Below, piece by piece: positions 21,491-32,257 of a DNA stretch of 64,000 nucleotides; positions within the stretch are counted from its first letter, which is position 1, and each line of letters begins with the position of its first letter. The notes beneath the pieces were generated by a model, which worked only from the letters and a program-made list of their open reading frames with translations, was not told the origin of the DNA and did no database searches. Origin of the DNA: Aedes albopictus (lineage: Eukaryota; Arthropoda; Insecta; Diptera; Culicidae); NCBI RefSeq assembly GCF_035046485.1, contig NC_085138.1, positions 61,868,580 to 61,932,579 on the forward strand, in the 5' to 3' direction. The position numbers and the translations under genes were made by a program.

Positions 21491-22560
21491 ATACATATCC
21501 TCGAAAACAAGAGCATTGCGTGTTGTATCTGAATAGTCAAGAACATAAGTTGAACTAAGTCTGTATTGAGGCTGAAGAAGCGATGTGAACATCACGAAAA
21601 CCTTGCTTGGGTCAGCTGTCAAAAATTATTCGATTAAAGGTTGAACAACAGATGATTAATTCTGCTTGTTGGTGTATGTTTCATAGCTGGTAACCCAGAT
21701 GAGTAATATTCTATTCAACTGGATATTCAGCCATCTATGTATTGCTGATTGAAGAGGTTAAACAAGCAATACTTCAGACCAATATTCAGCTGTCATTGTG
21801 TTCAGCCATTGACACCATTAACCAGCTCTTGTTCAGTACACTTTGGTGTACGATAGATAAAAAAAAACAAAATATTAAATAAAATAGAAGAAGACTGATG
21901 TAATTTTCTCCTTCCGATTCGATGAAATTGGTTAGACCACCAGAAATCAAAAGCAATTTCAGAACAAACCTGAAAGCTTCCAGTGAAACCATTTCTTGTT
22001 CATAATTCCCTCTTTTTTGGAAGGTACTGAATTATAAATGAGTTTGTTCAATTTTCCCCAGAGAAATAAATTCATACCCTCGTTCAGCATCACAAGGAAA
22101 AAAGTAAAGCCTTTTCCAACCCAGATGTGCTGCGACTGGCATTTATTATCTCTAACTCTCCGTCTGTTTCCCTGGCCGGTGTGTCTGTATCTCTTCTTCA
22201 ACATAAAAACCAAGTCAGTCGGCCACCAGTCTGGGTTCCATCCAAGCTCCAAGCAGGCTTTTCTGCGAATGAGACCAATCCGATAAGCAGCTGACTGAAC
22301 ACGGACAAACTGGATAAAATTATGGACCCCGGCAAAAGGGAGGCTCCCATTCATGAAAGTCGGACTACAGGCTCCCCGAATGTAGGTGACACCTCCGCCG
22401 GCAGAAGGACGAGAAAAAATTACGAATTCAGGTGGTCTATCCGGCAATCGCCAGCTGCCCCTACCCGGTGAATGCGCTTAGCCTAATGATCTGGAAGATC
22501 TCCGGGAAAAAGGTGGTCGTCGGCGCTACTGGTGCAGGCGGGTGAAATTCACGATATTTC
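21491..22560. other. Unique DNA holding the longest non-repetitive open frame (unassigned)
   Basis: A 162-codon minus-strand frame (21959-22447) is the longest in the window not made by a tandem repeat. It has no recognisable domain, no low-complexity bias and no visible splice context. The C-terminal half (KGFTFFLVMLNEGMNLFLW) is hydrophobic but is not a clear membrane protein. It may be chance. From 21690 to 21845 ATTCAGC-like words recur, possibly an old AT-rich element. Confidence 0.2.
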
Positions 22561-23380
22561 TTATTCTCGGTTCAGTTCACAAGTCACGTAGAGTTGGCGT
22601 CGTCGGCGTCGACGTCGACGTCGACGACGGCACACGACGATGAATGGCGACGGATAAATCATAGTCATTTACGCCTCCACCCACCCCAAGCTCGATTCCA
22701 AGCGGTGCGCGGCCCAACGGTATTCATGATGCCTGGTGAAAATTGGGACCTTTTTCCGAAGCCCATCGGTAATTATCACAAATAAGCGGCCATTTGTCCT
22801 AATCAAATCGAGCTTAGGGGCCGTCTTTCATCCGCCGGCAGCAGCAACAACGACCAGCACTAACTAGGCAGCTCCATTGAATTTCGGTGGCAAACGAGAC
22901 AGAAAGAGAGAAAAGCAATCTGGTTGCTGTCGTTCTTGGCCGTTGCTTCCCCGTCCCGTCGTCGGTTCCACGGGGGGCACACAGATTCGACCCCAAAAGG
23001 CCTGCTCCGGGGCCCGGGCACAGAACAATCCAAAGAGTATGCAACGTTGCGAAACAAATGGTTGGTGATTATGTAAAGCAAGGCTAGTTTGCCGGATCAT
23101 TACAATGAAGTTTAACAAATGACCATACTGTCTCCATCTCGAATGGGCCTGATGGTGCTGCTGCTGCTTTGCATAAGGTCCTGAATGGTGGCGGAGAAAA
23201 GTTTGCATGAAAGGATGAAAGGCTTTGGTTATGTCGACTGTTGTGGAAGGTTGCGGAGTACAATACACTGAAACCTCTTTTCAAAAATCCAGTTGTCCCA
23301 GAAATACAACTACACTAGTAGCCCTGTCATTATTCATATTGACCATTGTTTATAGTTTTTCTTTTAACCCCATAAATATA
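22561..23380. other. GC-balanced unique DNA with a GACGTC run
   Basis: GTCGACGTCGACGTCGACGA lies at about 22607-22627, a short palindromic hexamer run. Several overlapping frames of 60-134 codons occur on both strands between 22814 and 23284, but none is recognised and they contradict each other. It might be a host exon, 5'UTR or promoter region; this is not demonstrable here. Confidence 0.35.
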
Positions 23381-23488
23381 AGTAAAAAGAAAATCGTGTA
23401 AAGTATTGATTCTTTGAATTCCACTAAGAATTTGCAAAATCTTAGTGGAATTCAAAGGAACAGAACTTAAAACGATTTTCTTTTTACT
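23381..23488. repeat. Hairpin with two nested inverted arms
   Basis: Inner arms TTTGAATTCCACTAAGA (23413-23429) and its exact complement (23440-23456) enclose a 10-bp loop. Outer arms AGTAAAAAGAAAATCGT (23381-23397) match ACGATTTTCTTTTTACT (23472-23488). Probably a small foldback. Confidence 0.85.
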
Positions 23489-23880
23489 CACAGATGTTCC
23501 CCAAACAAGCCCAGATTCGTCATCATCACCCATAAATATGTTAATAGGCCATTGAATTTCGACCTCTATGAAAAAGTTGCTTATTTTGTCAAAACAAACA
23601 ACTTTCTCAAAGAAACCAATTCTCTATTAGTGTCATGGTAAAAAGTTAGACGCTGACACCAGCTTTACTGACACTATTACAAAAGATCAAATCGACAATG
23701 ATTTTTTTTAAGGACCTAACTGACTGGATCGATTCCTCTTCGTCGACTCTCTCTTTTGCTAATAACTTGATCAATACAAGCAAAATCATTATTCTTTTTG
23801 TTTCTAGATCAAGATGTAGTCGTCGTCTTCGCATTTCTTCTTATGCAACAAGTTATACGATTACTGGTTGTCTGGGCATG
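23489..23880. other. Unique DNA with one isolated transposon-like end
   Basis: CTGGTTGTCTGGG at 23864-23876 matches the right end of the element at 7313-8393, preceded by TTATACGATTA and TTATGCAAC words like those inside it. No matching left end was found nearby, so this is a truncated or diverged relative. Confidence 0.5.
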
Positions 23881-24030
23881 TAACGCACCTGAGACCCTTC
23901 GAAACCCCCGAAAACGCACCTGTAATTCCCCTGAAACCCGCTAAAACTCCCTACGATGCCTCCGAAAACAACCTCAGACCCCATGTACCGCCCCTGAAAC
24001 GCCTCTGAAACCTACTCCGAAACATCCCCA
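23881..24030. repeat. Degenerate CCCTGAAAC-like tandem repeat
   Basis: ACCCCCGAAAACGCACCTG, CCCCTGAAAC, GCCTCCGAAAAC, GCCCCTGAAACGCCTCTGAAAC: irregular 10-17-bp spacing of a CCTGAAAC word over about 150 bp. No gene. Confidence 0.6.
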
Positions 24031-24315
24031 CTTTCTCACACTCCCGGTTCGCTAGTTGTTACATCCAGTTGACATAGATTGAACTTGGAATTTGGAATTT
24101 TCCCAAGCTTTTTGGTGAAATGAAAAACTATTAGGTATACCTCGATTTAGTGAATCCTCGATATTATGTACTTCGATATGTTTTTGGTAAATTTGTAAAA
24201 CTTGAACTTTGTATTTTGATGACTTATAATGCTCAGGTTTTCAGGCTTTTGACGCGTGGAGCACTTTATATCAATAAATTGTTTTATTGAGCACCCATAA
24301 TCACGATGAGGGGAG
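24031..24315. other. AT-rich DNA, nothing recognised
   Basis: No open frame, palindrome or tandem repeat of note. Confidence 0.4.
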
Positions 24316-24446
24316 TAGGGGAATTCAGGTATTTTGGACAGACCGTTACGCGTATATGAATATTTTGGACATTTATGGCAGAATCCAATGGAAGTGTCCA
24401 AAATATATATGCAGAATTCCCTGTCCAAATTACCTGAATCACCCTA
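24316..24446. mobile_element. Short TA-flanked MITE (127 bp)
   Basis: Ends GGGGAATTCAGGTATTTTGG at 24318 and, inverted, GGGTGATTCAGGTAATTTGG ending at 24444, bordered by TA at 24316-24317 and 24445-24446. A second internal TTTTGGACA/TGTCCAAAA pair makes the whole element foldable. Confidence 0.8.
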
Positions 24447-24554
24447 TTTGGGGCGATTCTTTGGTGATTTTTTTTTACAGATTCCTTAGCAATGCTATTT
24501 TTTTTGACGGATGCATACAACCTGCCCAATGCCAGACTCAACTATCAGACAGCT

Positions 24555-25085
24555 TTTAGCTTGCTGAAGAACTTAGATCAATACCGCATCATTCTATCTT
24601 ATCAGGATTCTGAGATGTAGAAGTTTGAACATTTGTTACCCTGGTGCCACCTAGCGGATGATTCTCAAACCAAGACTTTGCCAAATAGATCTTAGCCTGT
24701 TGAACAACTTTGCTGAAAACGGCATGCTAGTACCTCATCAGGGTATCGAGATATACGTGTTTGAATTTTTCAGACATAAGGCTCCACCTAGTGGATAAAT
24801 TCCAAACCAAAGACGTTACTATCAGATAATTCTGAGTCTGCTGAAGAACTTTGCCGAAGACATCATCATTCTATCTTGACAGGTTTCTGAGAAATAAGGG
24901 TTTGAACATTTTTGACATTAGGCGCCACCTAGCGGCCGAATCGCGAACCAAAGTCGCCGTTGCTAGTTAGTTCTTAAGTTGCCGAACAAATTCGCCGAGG
25001 ACAGTATACTTCTACCTCATCGGGATCTTGAGGTATACGTTGTGCAAAGTATGTGGCCAATTTTGGTACCCCAAGACAATCCCGA
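24555..25085. repeat. Diverged tandem repeat (~138 bp, about 4 copies) with a GCGCCACCTAGCGG motif
   Basis: Successive units share GAAGAACTTTGCCGAAGAC, a pyrimidine-rich TTCTATCT box, GAGATATACGT, and GGTGCCACCTAGCGG (24643), GGCTCCACCTAGTGG (24780) or GGCGCCACCTAGCGG (24921). The spacing of the last box is 137 and 141 bp. The reverse complement CCGCTAGGTGGCGCC resembles the insect CTCF core motif. A related family lies at 34935-35495. Confidence 0.75.
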
Positions 25086-27233
25086 ATAACTCCGGAACCA
25101 TGTAGACGAGGCACCTATGTCCCCGGAATGTGTAACGTTGTGACGTTTTTTGTCTTTTTAAGTAAAATAAATTTCGTTAAGATTTGCTTTGAATTGCGTT
25201 AAATGTGTATATAGTTTCTATTTAAGAGAATAAATTTAAATTAATCATTGAATTATTACAATAGCCTAATTAAAATTAATTATCAGAAAAACGCTTTGAC
25301 GTTTTTCTCTTTTTAAGCAAAATTAAATTCACAGACGAAAGGATTTGGATTAGATTGAAACATAACCTGACTTTGCTTGTGACTGTCCACGTTAGAAGTA
25401 AATTTGTTTATGTCGACTGGTTTGTGTCTCGGCTATAACCATACCATAATAAGATGTAGTGAGTGCAGCAATGGTTCCTGAATATATGTGTCTCATTATC
25501 ACCATCTTGACGAACCTAGACAAGCGCCAATTTCTTATGTCGCCATTTGAATTTATTATTGGCGCAATTGCAGAAGATAATAGGGGGATTGTTAGAGTTA
25601 GGTTTCGTAATAGAAAGACGACTTAAGCTCGACCACTTCGCTCGCATATCGGCTGGAGGATAGCAGTTATCGCGTTGAGTATAACATTTTCAGTTGAGTT
25701 TTTAGATGAGTTATTTTGATTTATTCTTTAGTTGAAAATCTAATAAATAAAGGTAATTAAGAAAAAAAAAGTGAAATATTGGGATCGTAGTAACCCTTGC
25801 TCGCGAGTGGACGTGTTTTTTTGTGACAGCAGGTTTTTTCTCTGGTTATTCTCGCGAAAATCCGGGAGAAATGAAAAGCTTTTAAAGTTGTTAAATTGTT
25901 CAACTAAAACTTGAAACATTTCCGCTGTTGATCGTGAGCAAACAATTATGTGCCAATAAGTGGATTTTTGTGTGTTTAAAGTTTGAAAGATTCGATTTTG
26001 TTTGAAAATGTGTGGTGATTATGTTCCTGCAAGAAAAAATAATTGAATGGTTCTACATTGAACCCATATACGAGTGTCTACCGCTGGCAATCAGTTTTTA
26101 TGGAGTTTTCGGAAGCCGAGTTTAAGTGGGAAGAGAAAGTGTGATTCCGCAAGCGCGTGTCTCTTGTGGGGATTCCGAAGACGGATGCAGCTCTACCATT
26201 GCGATGCGTCTCTATTTTGCGTGTGAGTTCGTAATAGTGGCTACTGGAGATGTGACGATCGGCTACCCACAGATTTGGATTTCGGTACTCGCAGGTAGCA
26301 AATAAAGAAATCGAGGAGTTGGCGCGGTCGTACGACGAGATGGAATTTGGTGAGATCTTTCCGTTTACTTTATTATTCTAAACTATTATACAACCATAAA
26401 TCTTTCAAATATTCGCTATTTTCCATCCTGTCATCTATTGGAAGCCGTTTCAGTTCTGGACGCTTTCTAAGTTGATGATAAGATTTGTAAAATGCTTGCA
26501 AGGACTTGGCCAGGTGTGTGGAGATGAGTGGGTCGATGTTATTGTAGATATATATAAAAATGAGTTCGAAGTACCTTTGAGGCAACAAAACTCACGAACG
26601 GGTGAACCGATCAGCATGACTATTGCACGATTCGATTCGTATTCATGGTGGCTGTGTTTATAAGTAGTAAAAGTTAAGAAAATCAACTGAAAAAGAAGGA
26701 AAATTCTGAAATTACTGTTTTTTTTATGATTTGGGAAGAATCTTAACACGATTGCAATAAAACCAATCTAGAGTGCGGTGCTTTTTCGAGCTCAACAGTT
26801 GTCAAACCACCACAAGACGGCAAGACAAAGTTTGCCGGGACAGCTAGTTGTAGATAATAGCGACATCTGCAATGACAATGGATATATTCATCTTTGCAAC
26901 TCTATCCACGATTTGTGCAAGTGTTCATGCTATGCTATGCTATGCTATGCTTAAGAAAAAAAGTGAAATATTGTGCAGTGCTATAAGACGGTGATTTTCT
27001 TTGATTTTTTGTGCTTTATAGCTTGAGACGCAGTCTCCGTTATTTCTACGTGAACGGTATCAAGTGATTTCGCAATGTCGTTCAAAAAAGGTAAATTTAT
27101 TGAAAATGTTGATTTTGAAGTTGTGAAATTTAAAATATCATTCGTGTTGGACTTTTCAGCGCTTGGGCGCTTTTTTGGTACGGGCTGGAGTTCGAACCTT
27201 CGACAAGCGGAGTCGTTTGGGGCTTTTGTGATG
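25086..27233. other. Unique AT-rich DNA with small internal repeats
   Basis: GTGACGTTTTTTGTCTTTTT near 25140 is echoed by TTGACGTTTTTCTCTTTTT near 25298. TTAAG-A(n)-GTGAAATATTG occurs at 25757-25781 and 26951-26973. (ATGCT)n runs at about 26926-26950. An AATAAATAAA site lies near 25740. The layout hints at the 5' region of a retroelement, but no LTR pair was found. Open frames under 100 codons (for example 99 on - at 26450-26749) are not recognised. Confidence 0.4.
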
Positions 27234-27494
27234 CTACACCGTGATTAGTTTGAAAGGAGCTCGTGCATCCGCTAAGGCCCGTCTAGCATAGGTAGTCAAA
27301 CGGGGGAAGTGAAGATCGCCAGTAAGACGAGCGATATTCTCCAACGGTCGCCAATCAACCGTTGTATAAGACCCACCCACCGTTACAACCCCTGTGGATC
27401 GGGAGTCAAGGAGAGCTCGGATTGGGTTCACGTCGCCAAAAGCGTGTCCCTTTCCGTACAGTCCGAAGGTCGGCACTATTCCTCGCTCGGTCAT
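27234..27494 (-). CDS. Unassigned open frame beside the assembly gap
   Basis: 86 codons with a GC-rich composition unlike its AT-rich neighbours. It contains RALLDSRSTGVVTVGG, which faintly recalls an aspartic-protease strand, but the expected D-S/T-G triad reads D-S-R, so an active retropepsin is not supported. The upstream sequence reaches the N gap at 27577 and may continue in another frame there. A fragment of a retroelement polyprotein is possible; chance is equally possible. Confidence 0.2.
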   Translation of the reverse strand: MTERGIVPTFGLYGKGHAFGDVNPIRALLDSRSTGVVTVGGSYTTVDWRPLENIARLTGDLHFPRLTTYARRALADARAPFKLITV

Positions 27495-27576
27495 AATGGA
27501 AAGGTACGTGAAGCCAGGTCGTTGGGTCTAGTGTCGGTCCGGAAGACCGTCCCGGGAAATCCGCGACCAATTGTCG

Positions 27577-28076
27577 NNNNNNNNNNNNNNNNNNNNNNNN
27601 NNNNNNNNNNNNNNNNNNNNNNNNNNNNNNNNNNNNNNNNNNNNNNNNNNNNNNNNNNNNNNNNNNNNNNNNNNNNNNNNNNNNNNNNNNNNNNNNNNNN
27701 NNNNNNNNNNNNNNNNNNNNNNNNNNNNNNNNNNNNNNNNNNNNNNNNNNNNNNNNNNNNNNNNNNNNNNNNNNNNNNNNNNNNNNNNNNNNNNNNNNNN
27801 NNNNNNNNNNNNNNNNNNNNNNNNNNNNNNNNNNNNNNNNNNNNNNNNNNNNNNNNNNNNNNNNNNNNNNNNNNNNNNNNNNNNNNNNNNNNNNNNNNNN
27901 NNNNNNNNNNNNNNNNNNNNNNNNNNNNNNNNNNNNNNNNNNNNNNNNNNNNNNNNNNNNNNNNNNNNNNNNNNNNNNNNNNNNNNNNNNNNNNNNNNNN
28001 NNNNNNNNNNNNNNNNNNNNNNNNNNNNNNNNNNNNNNNNNNNNNNNNNNNNNNNNNNNNNNNNNNNNNNNNNNNN
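27577..28076. other. Assembly gap (500 N)
   Basis: Exactly 500 N, the usual placeholder for a gap of unknown length. Apparent open frames across it have no meaning. Confidence 1.
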
Positions 28077-30477
28077 TAACATAGGGCTATGATAATACTA
28101 AGTAAATACTTTCTAATCAGATCTTTGTGAAGATTTACAGAGATATCCTCCTCGGCTTCCCACATAGGTCTAGTAAAGTGTATTTACCAAGGTATTTACT
28201 CAGCTTTATTCAAATGGCTTATTATCTCAATTACAGTTGATCCCACTTGAAATCTGATACATACATACATATCCAACCCAACGTGTAGAATTTATCAGAT
28301 TAAAATTATGTAGGCCTCTCAACCTACGCAAAATAAGGCATGTTATTTATTCTCGAACGTTAGAGCAAGTAAACATTAAAGCCACTCACCTGGGAATGAA
28401 CCGAAAGTTGTTTTGCAATTTCTGTGTTCCCCGGCCGCTGCGGATCCGTTTCCATTAACGTCCTTTGAATGATGCCGGAACGGAACTGAAGGTCCCCAAG
28501 CAACTACGGCCGTAATTCACCTCAACCAAACAGACACCATTCCCGGAGGGAATTAACCATCCGGCCGTCGCGTCGCGTCGTCCAAGGTTTAATTCCATCA
28601 CCCAACAAAGACAGAAAGTTGCCAACTCAGTCCTCGAAGCTGCGTGAAATTAATTTTCGGAAGATGAACTTTCGCAAAATTTCAAAGTAAGGTAAGACAA
28701 TTCTGTTGTCCTTGTGACAGGTTGGGGATGCACGGAGCAGAGGGGATTTTGGAACTTTTGTAATTTCGGCAGCGGATGACGACAAGAGCTCTTGGGTTTA
28801 CAGCAAATACCATCAGTCGTCGTCCGTCCTACCAAGATAATGCCAACCAAACCAACCAACCAGCCTGCGTGGACATTAAAAAGTCATTGGTGGTCGACCG
28901 ATGAGCGATGAGGGAAAAACTTTGACCGCTTTGAATTACGACTGAGGCTGATGGGCCAAACCGCGGAGTTCTTTTTGGGTTTTTTTTGATACACTCGAAA
29001 TGATGAGCCTGCGAAGTTGGTCAAAGTTTATGAACTTTTCGAAATGCTTTGTAATAGATCTGCATGTTATAATGGCGATGTCAACTTTCTGGAAAATTTA
29101 CTTTAAATAGTTGATTCTTTGTCCTATTCAAATTGAATTTTAAAAAGTTGCTTATCGGGAGGCGAACCTCGTTTGATTCAATGCTGATGTCTCTATAACA
29201 TTTCCATGATGAATTCTAGTTACAATCCAATTGAATTTCGGTTGACTCGTAAATTGATTTCAATTGAACTTCAGTAGATTTCCAACTGAAAATTCAGTTG
29301 AAATACAACTGTTACCACGCACGGGAAAGATCACGGTTGGAAGATGAATGCTAGATTCGCATGTGGCGAAACGGTTCATCAATTTCACCGGCACACACGC
29401 GGCCTCTAGGCATGTTTAATTAACTGCCAATAATTTACGCAGCTCAAATCAAAGAACCATTCGTAAACAAACATTCAATTCAGAGAGCTTCACGGCTTGG
29501 TTGGAAACGTTTTACATGCATCGTTCTCGTATCACTCGATGATGGGCGGCAAGAGCGATCGTAAAAAGTAGCGAAACTAAATAAATAGAGTTCCTTCATA
29601 GGTGCGGGTATAAGCGCTTCCAAAGCAAGCAAGGTTGAAATGGTTTGAGTGGGTTGGGTTGGGAATCGGATGATGGAAAGTGCAATTTGTTATGATTTGA
29701 CGGTGAAATTAGTTGCTATTTGTATGCTTGGTGAGCGTTGAAAGCGTGGAGAACCGTTCTACCATATCCGACCGACGGACGACTGGCAGCTCATTTATTC
29801 CGACGGTCAAGCTCGTATACTATGCTGTTTCTACGGAAATATATTTTCCCGATTTAGTTTACCTCTTGTTTTACCTTCAACGATTTGCAATGCCCAGGCA
29901 ACTTAGCCTGGTAGTTACATTACGAACTTGAAAGAAAATTAGCACTAAGGTGTTACTTCGTAACATTTCTCGTCATAAATGGAATCATTCATTGGCACAA
30001 TAGTGTCAGCTCCAAAGTTCATTCCCCACAGCTAGGTGAGATCATCTTCTAGATCATTCTAATTGTGTCTGTGTTTTCTTCATTTCTTTACAGGTAAATA
30101 TTGTTCCCATCGGGAGGCACTTCTAAATTCCTGAGCAAATGGTTTCTCGTTTCCGTTCCAGCTAGAAGTGAGATGTCACGACCATGAATGTAAGTCTAGC
30201 ATGATCATGAAGTATTCCATTACTTAGATGACGAATGTGTTACTTCACAGAAGGGCAATACATTATTGAAAAGCGTTAATTGGATATCTTACGAGTTACA
30301 GCATCAACCAATAACGTTTCTTTATGGAGCAACAACCGTTACTGTTCATACTTATACAAATCCGTTAAATAACTGTTCCAACGATTGAAAACTGTGTCAC
30401 GGAGGAACTTTTTTTCTTCTATTCTGTTCCTTCTATGTATTTTAAGATACATTGGCATATGATTTAGCAGACTAGCT
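28077..30477. other. Unique DNA, no gene recognised
   Basis: Holds an (ATAC)n run at about 28258-28270 and CCAACCAAACCAACCAACC near 28848. A minus-strand donor-like CCAGGTGAGT lies at about 28386-28395 next to GC-rich DNA (28420-28600) that could be a 5' exon. AATTGAA/TTCAATT words recur at 29150-29310. A TTTCTTTACAGGTAAAT acceptor/donor-like site is at about 30082-30098. None is sufficient to call an exon. Confidence 0.35.
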
Positions 30478-30596
30478 TGGTGTTCTAGTGGTTATAACTA
30501 CCGAGCAAGTCAAAAAAGATTCGAACGACTCGTGTTTAACTCCATTCCCTTCGGGTGCTAAACCATTTTCCAAAGTACTGGATTTCATCACAGTCG
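30478..30596 (+). mobile_element. tRNA-like SINE head, plus strand
   Basis: A-box-like TGGTGTTCTAGTGGTTATAA starts near 30480 and a B-box-like GATTCGAACGACTC near 30519, followed by CCATTCCCTTCGGGTGCTAA. The arrangement matches tRNA-derived SINEs. It abuts an oppositely oriented tRNA-like unit. Confidence 0.55.
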
Positions 30597-30597
30597 C

Positions 30598-30667
30598 GTC
30601 CTGGTGGATTTGAACCAGCGACTCCGAATTTGCTAGACCGGCGCTTTAACCATCTAAGCCACAGAAC
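30598..30667 (-). mobile_element. tRNA-Ala-like Pol III unit (SINE head or tRNA pseudogene)
   Basis: On the minus strand a nearly complete cloverleaf can be drawn: acceptor GTTCTGT against CCAGGAC with mismatches, D arm GCTTAGATGGTTAAAGC, an anticodon loop CTAGCAA (anticodon AGC) in a stem disrupted by an extra base, and a T arm CTGGTTCAAATCCACCAG that pairs perfectly. The defects in acceptor and anticodon stems argue against a working tRNA. It most resembles the head of a tRNA-derived SINE. Confidence 0.6.
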
Positions 30668-30711
30668 AGGTTTACATTCTGCGTAAAAGAGGGTCAAACT
30701 GCCAAAGTTGA

Positions 30712-30758
30712 AATTTATTTTTGGAAATGTTTATTCAAAACATTTCCAAAAATAAATT
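30712..30758. repeat. Perfect hairpin, 21-bp arms
   Basis: Left arm 30712-30732 and right arm 30738-30758 are exact reverse complements (AATTTATTTTTGGAAATGTT core) around five bases. Beyond the arms no symmetry remains. Confidence 0.9.
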
Positions 30759-31017
30759 ATGGTTATGTTTTAAGGAAATGATTCTAAACTTTCGATCGGA
30801 AGTGTACGTGTTATTCATTAAATATGAGCATTTCCAGCCAAACACGAAAATTCTCATTTTTAACTCGATAATTTTTCAATTTCAATGATACTTCGGACAT
30901 GCGCTGGATTTCATGAATCATTTGCTTTTGAATCTATACATAACCAATTTTTCTCGCCTGACTTTTGAAAAGGGCGTGTGGAAAAAAAACTTATTTAAAA
31001 AAAAAATAAACTTGAAA

Positions 31018-31916
31018 ACGGTTTGTTGGATTGAAGTTATGTTTCCAAACATGTTGAAGGATATTTGAAGGACTTATATGAAATCATACTGAGCGTAATA
31101 TTCAAATTGGAATTTTCCATGAACTTTATCATTATTATTTTTTTTTTAATTTTCCAGTACAAAGCTGACTTTCAGTCTCAAAATTTGCCAGTAGTCCAGG
31201 ATAGTGAAATGCTTCAAACTATGTTTTCCACAATTTTTTTCATCGATTTTGAAAACAAGCAAAAAAAATATGTTCTAGAATATTCGATATCAAACCTGGA
31301 TTATACCTACACATTGTAATAATAAAACTAAATATATATTGTTTTCCTACATCCAATTATACTTAAGTTATTGCGATTTAAAAAAAAAAAGAAAAATGTT
31401 TAAGACTATTTACTGTTTACATTTTTTTATCAGACAAGGATCAATATTTCTCAGATATGTGAATATTTGTATCATCTCGAATAACATTTAAGAAGGTTGA
31501 TTTTTTCCTGATTTTATTGATTTTTGAATAATATGGTTGGATTGAGAAGACGATAAGGTATGTTTAGTTTCTTTATTGGAATTTTGATGAGGAATATATT
31601 TAGAAATTTTTAAATCTCAAAAGGTGTTTAAGAAATCGATTAAAACTAAATATTTGAGAAAAAAATATGCAGTTGAATATGCAGTTGGAAGTACTTGACT
31701 ATCCTGGGCTACTTGGTAAGTTTTGAGGCTAGAATTCAACTTTCAGTAGGAAAATAATGAAAAAAAAATCGAAGGGTAAGGGTTTAGGGAAATTGAAATT
31801 ATATGACATATTATATAAATCCGCGATGAATATTACTCTCAGTTTTTATTTTCTAAAAGTCCTTCAAATATCCTCAACCATCTTTGGAGACGTCATTTCA
31901 ATTCAACAAATCGTTG
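31018..31916. repeat. Long imperfect inverted repeat (~85-bp arms, ~0.9 kb)
   Basis: 31020-31103 is the imperfect reverse complement of 31829-31914. Shared blocks include GGATATTTGAAGGACTT, GTAATATTC and TTTGTTG-ATTGAA. The interior is AT-rich with no transposase, and an 84-codon plus frame inside is unrecognised. Probably an old foldback DNA element. Confidence 0.7.
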
Positions 31917-32257
31917 CCGAGTTATAACACTAGTTTACCGAATTTTTGAATTCTGTAAGCTGATGATCGTTTTTTGTGTAGTTTAAATTGCAATAAATCG
32001 CGTCTACGCGATTCGTCCGGTGAACTGGAAATGTTCCACTTGAAATAGTGTACCTTTTTTTTGGTAATTGCTTTTAGAATTTCTTTACACTGGGCAATGG
32101 CAATTCCTTTGGAAGTTCCTTAGACTACCTTTTGTGTAACTCATCAAGCAACTTCTTTTGAAATTTCATCTATAATTCCATTACAAAATTTATTCAATAC
32201 TTACTTAGGAACTTTCCTAAGCAATTCATAAGTAAATTACTTTCTTGGGATTTACGA

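Noticed and set aside
20461..21690. A single larger element between CCCAGGTAACAA (near 20454) and GGTAACCCAGATG (near 21689)
   Set aside because: The ends are not proper inverted repeats of each other and the well-bordered 508-bp MITE lies between them.
21959..22447. Host gene encoding a 162-residue protein
   Set aside because: No domain, splice context or composition signal separates it from a chance frame. Mentioned only as the longest non-repeat frame.
27234..27494. Retroviral-type protease gene
   Set aside because: The resemblance rests on one short motif with the catalytic glycine position replaced by Arg. Kept only as an unassigned frame.
27309..28165. Open frames spanning the N gap
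   Set aside because: N codons cannot be translated, so frame length across the gap is meaningless.
30598..30667. Functional tRNA-Ala gene
   Set aside because: Acceptor-stem mismatches and a bulged anticodon stem; it fits a SINE head better.
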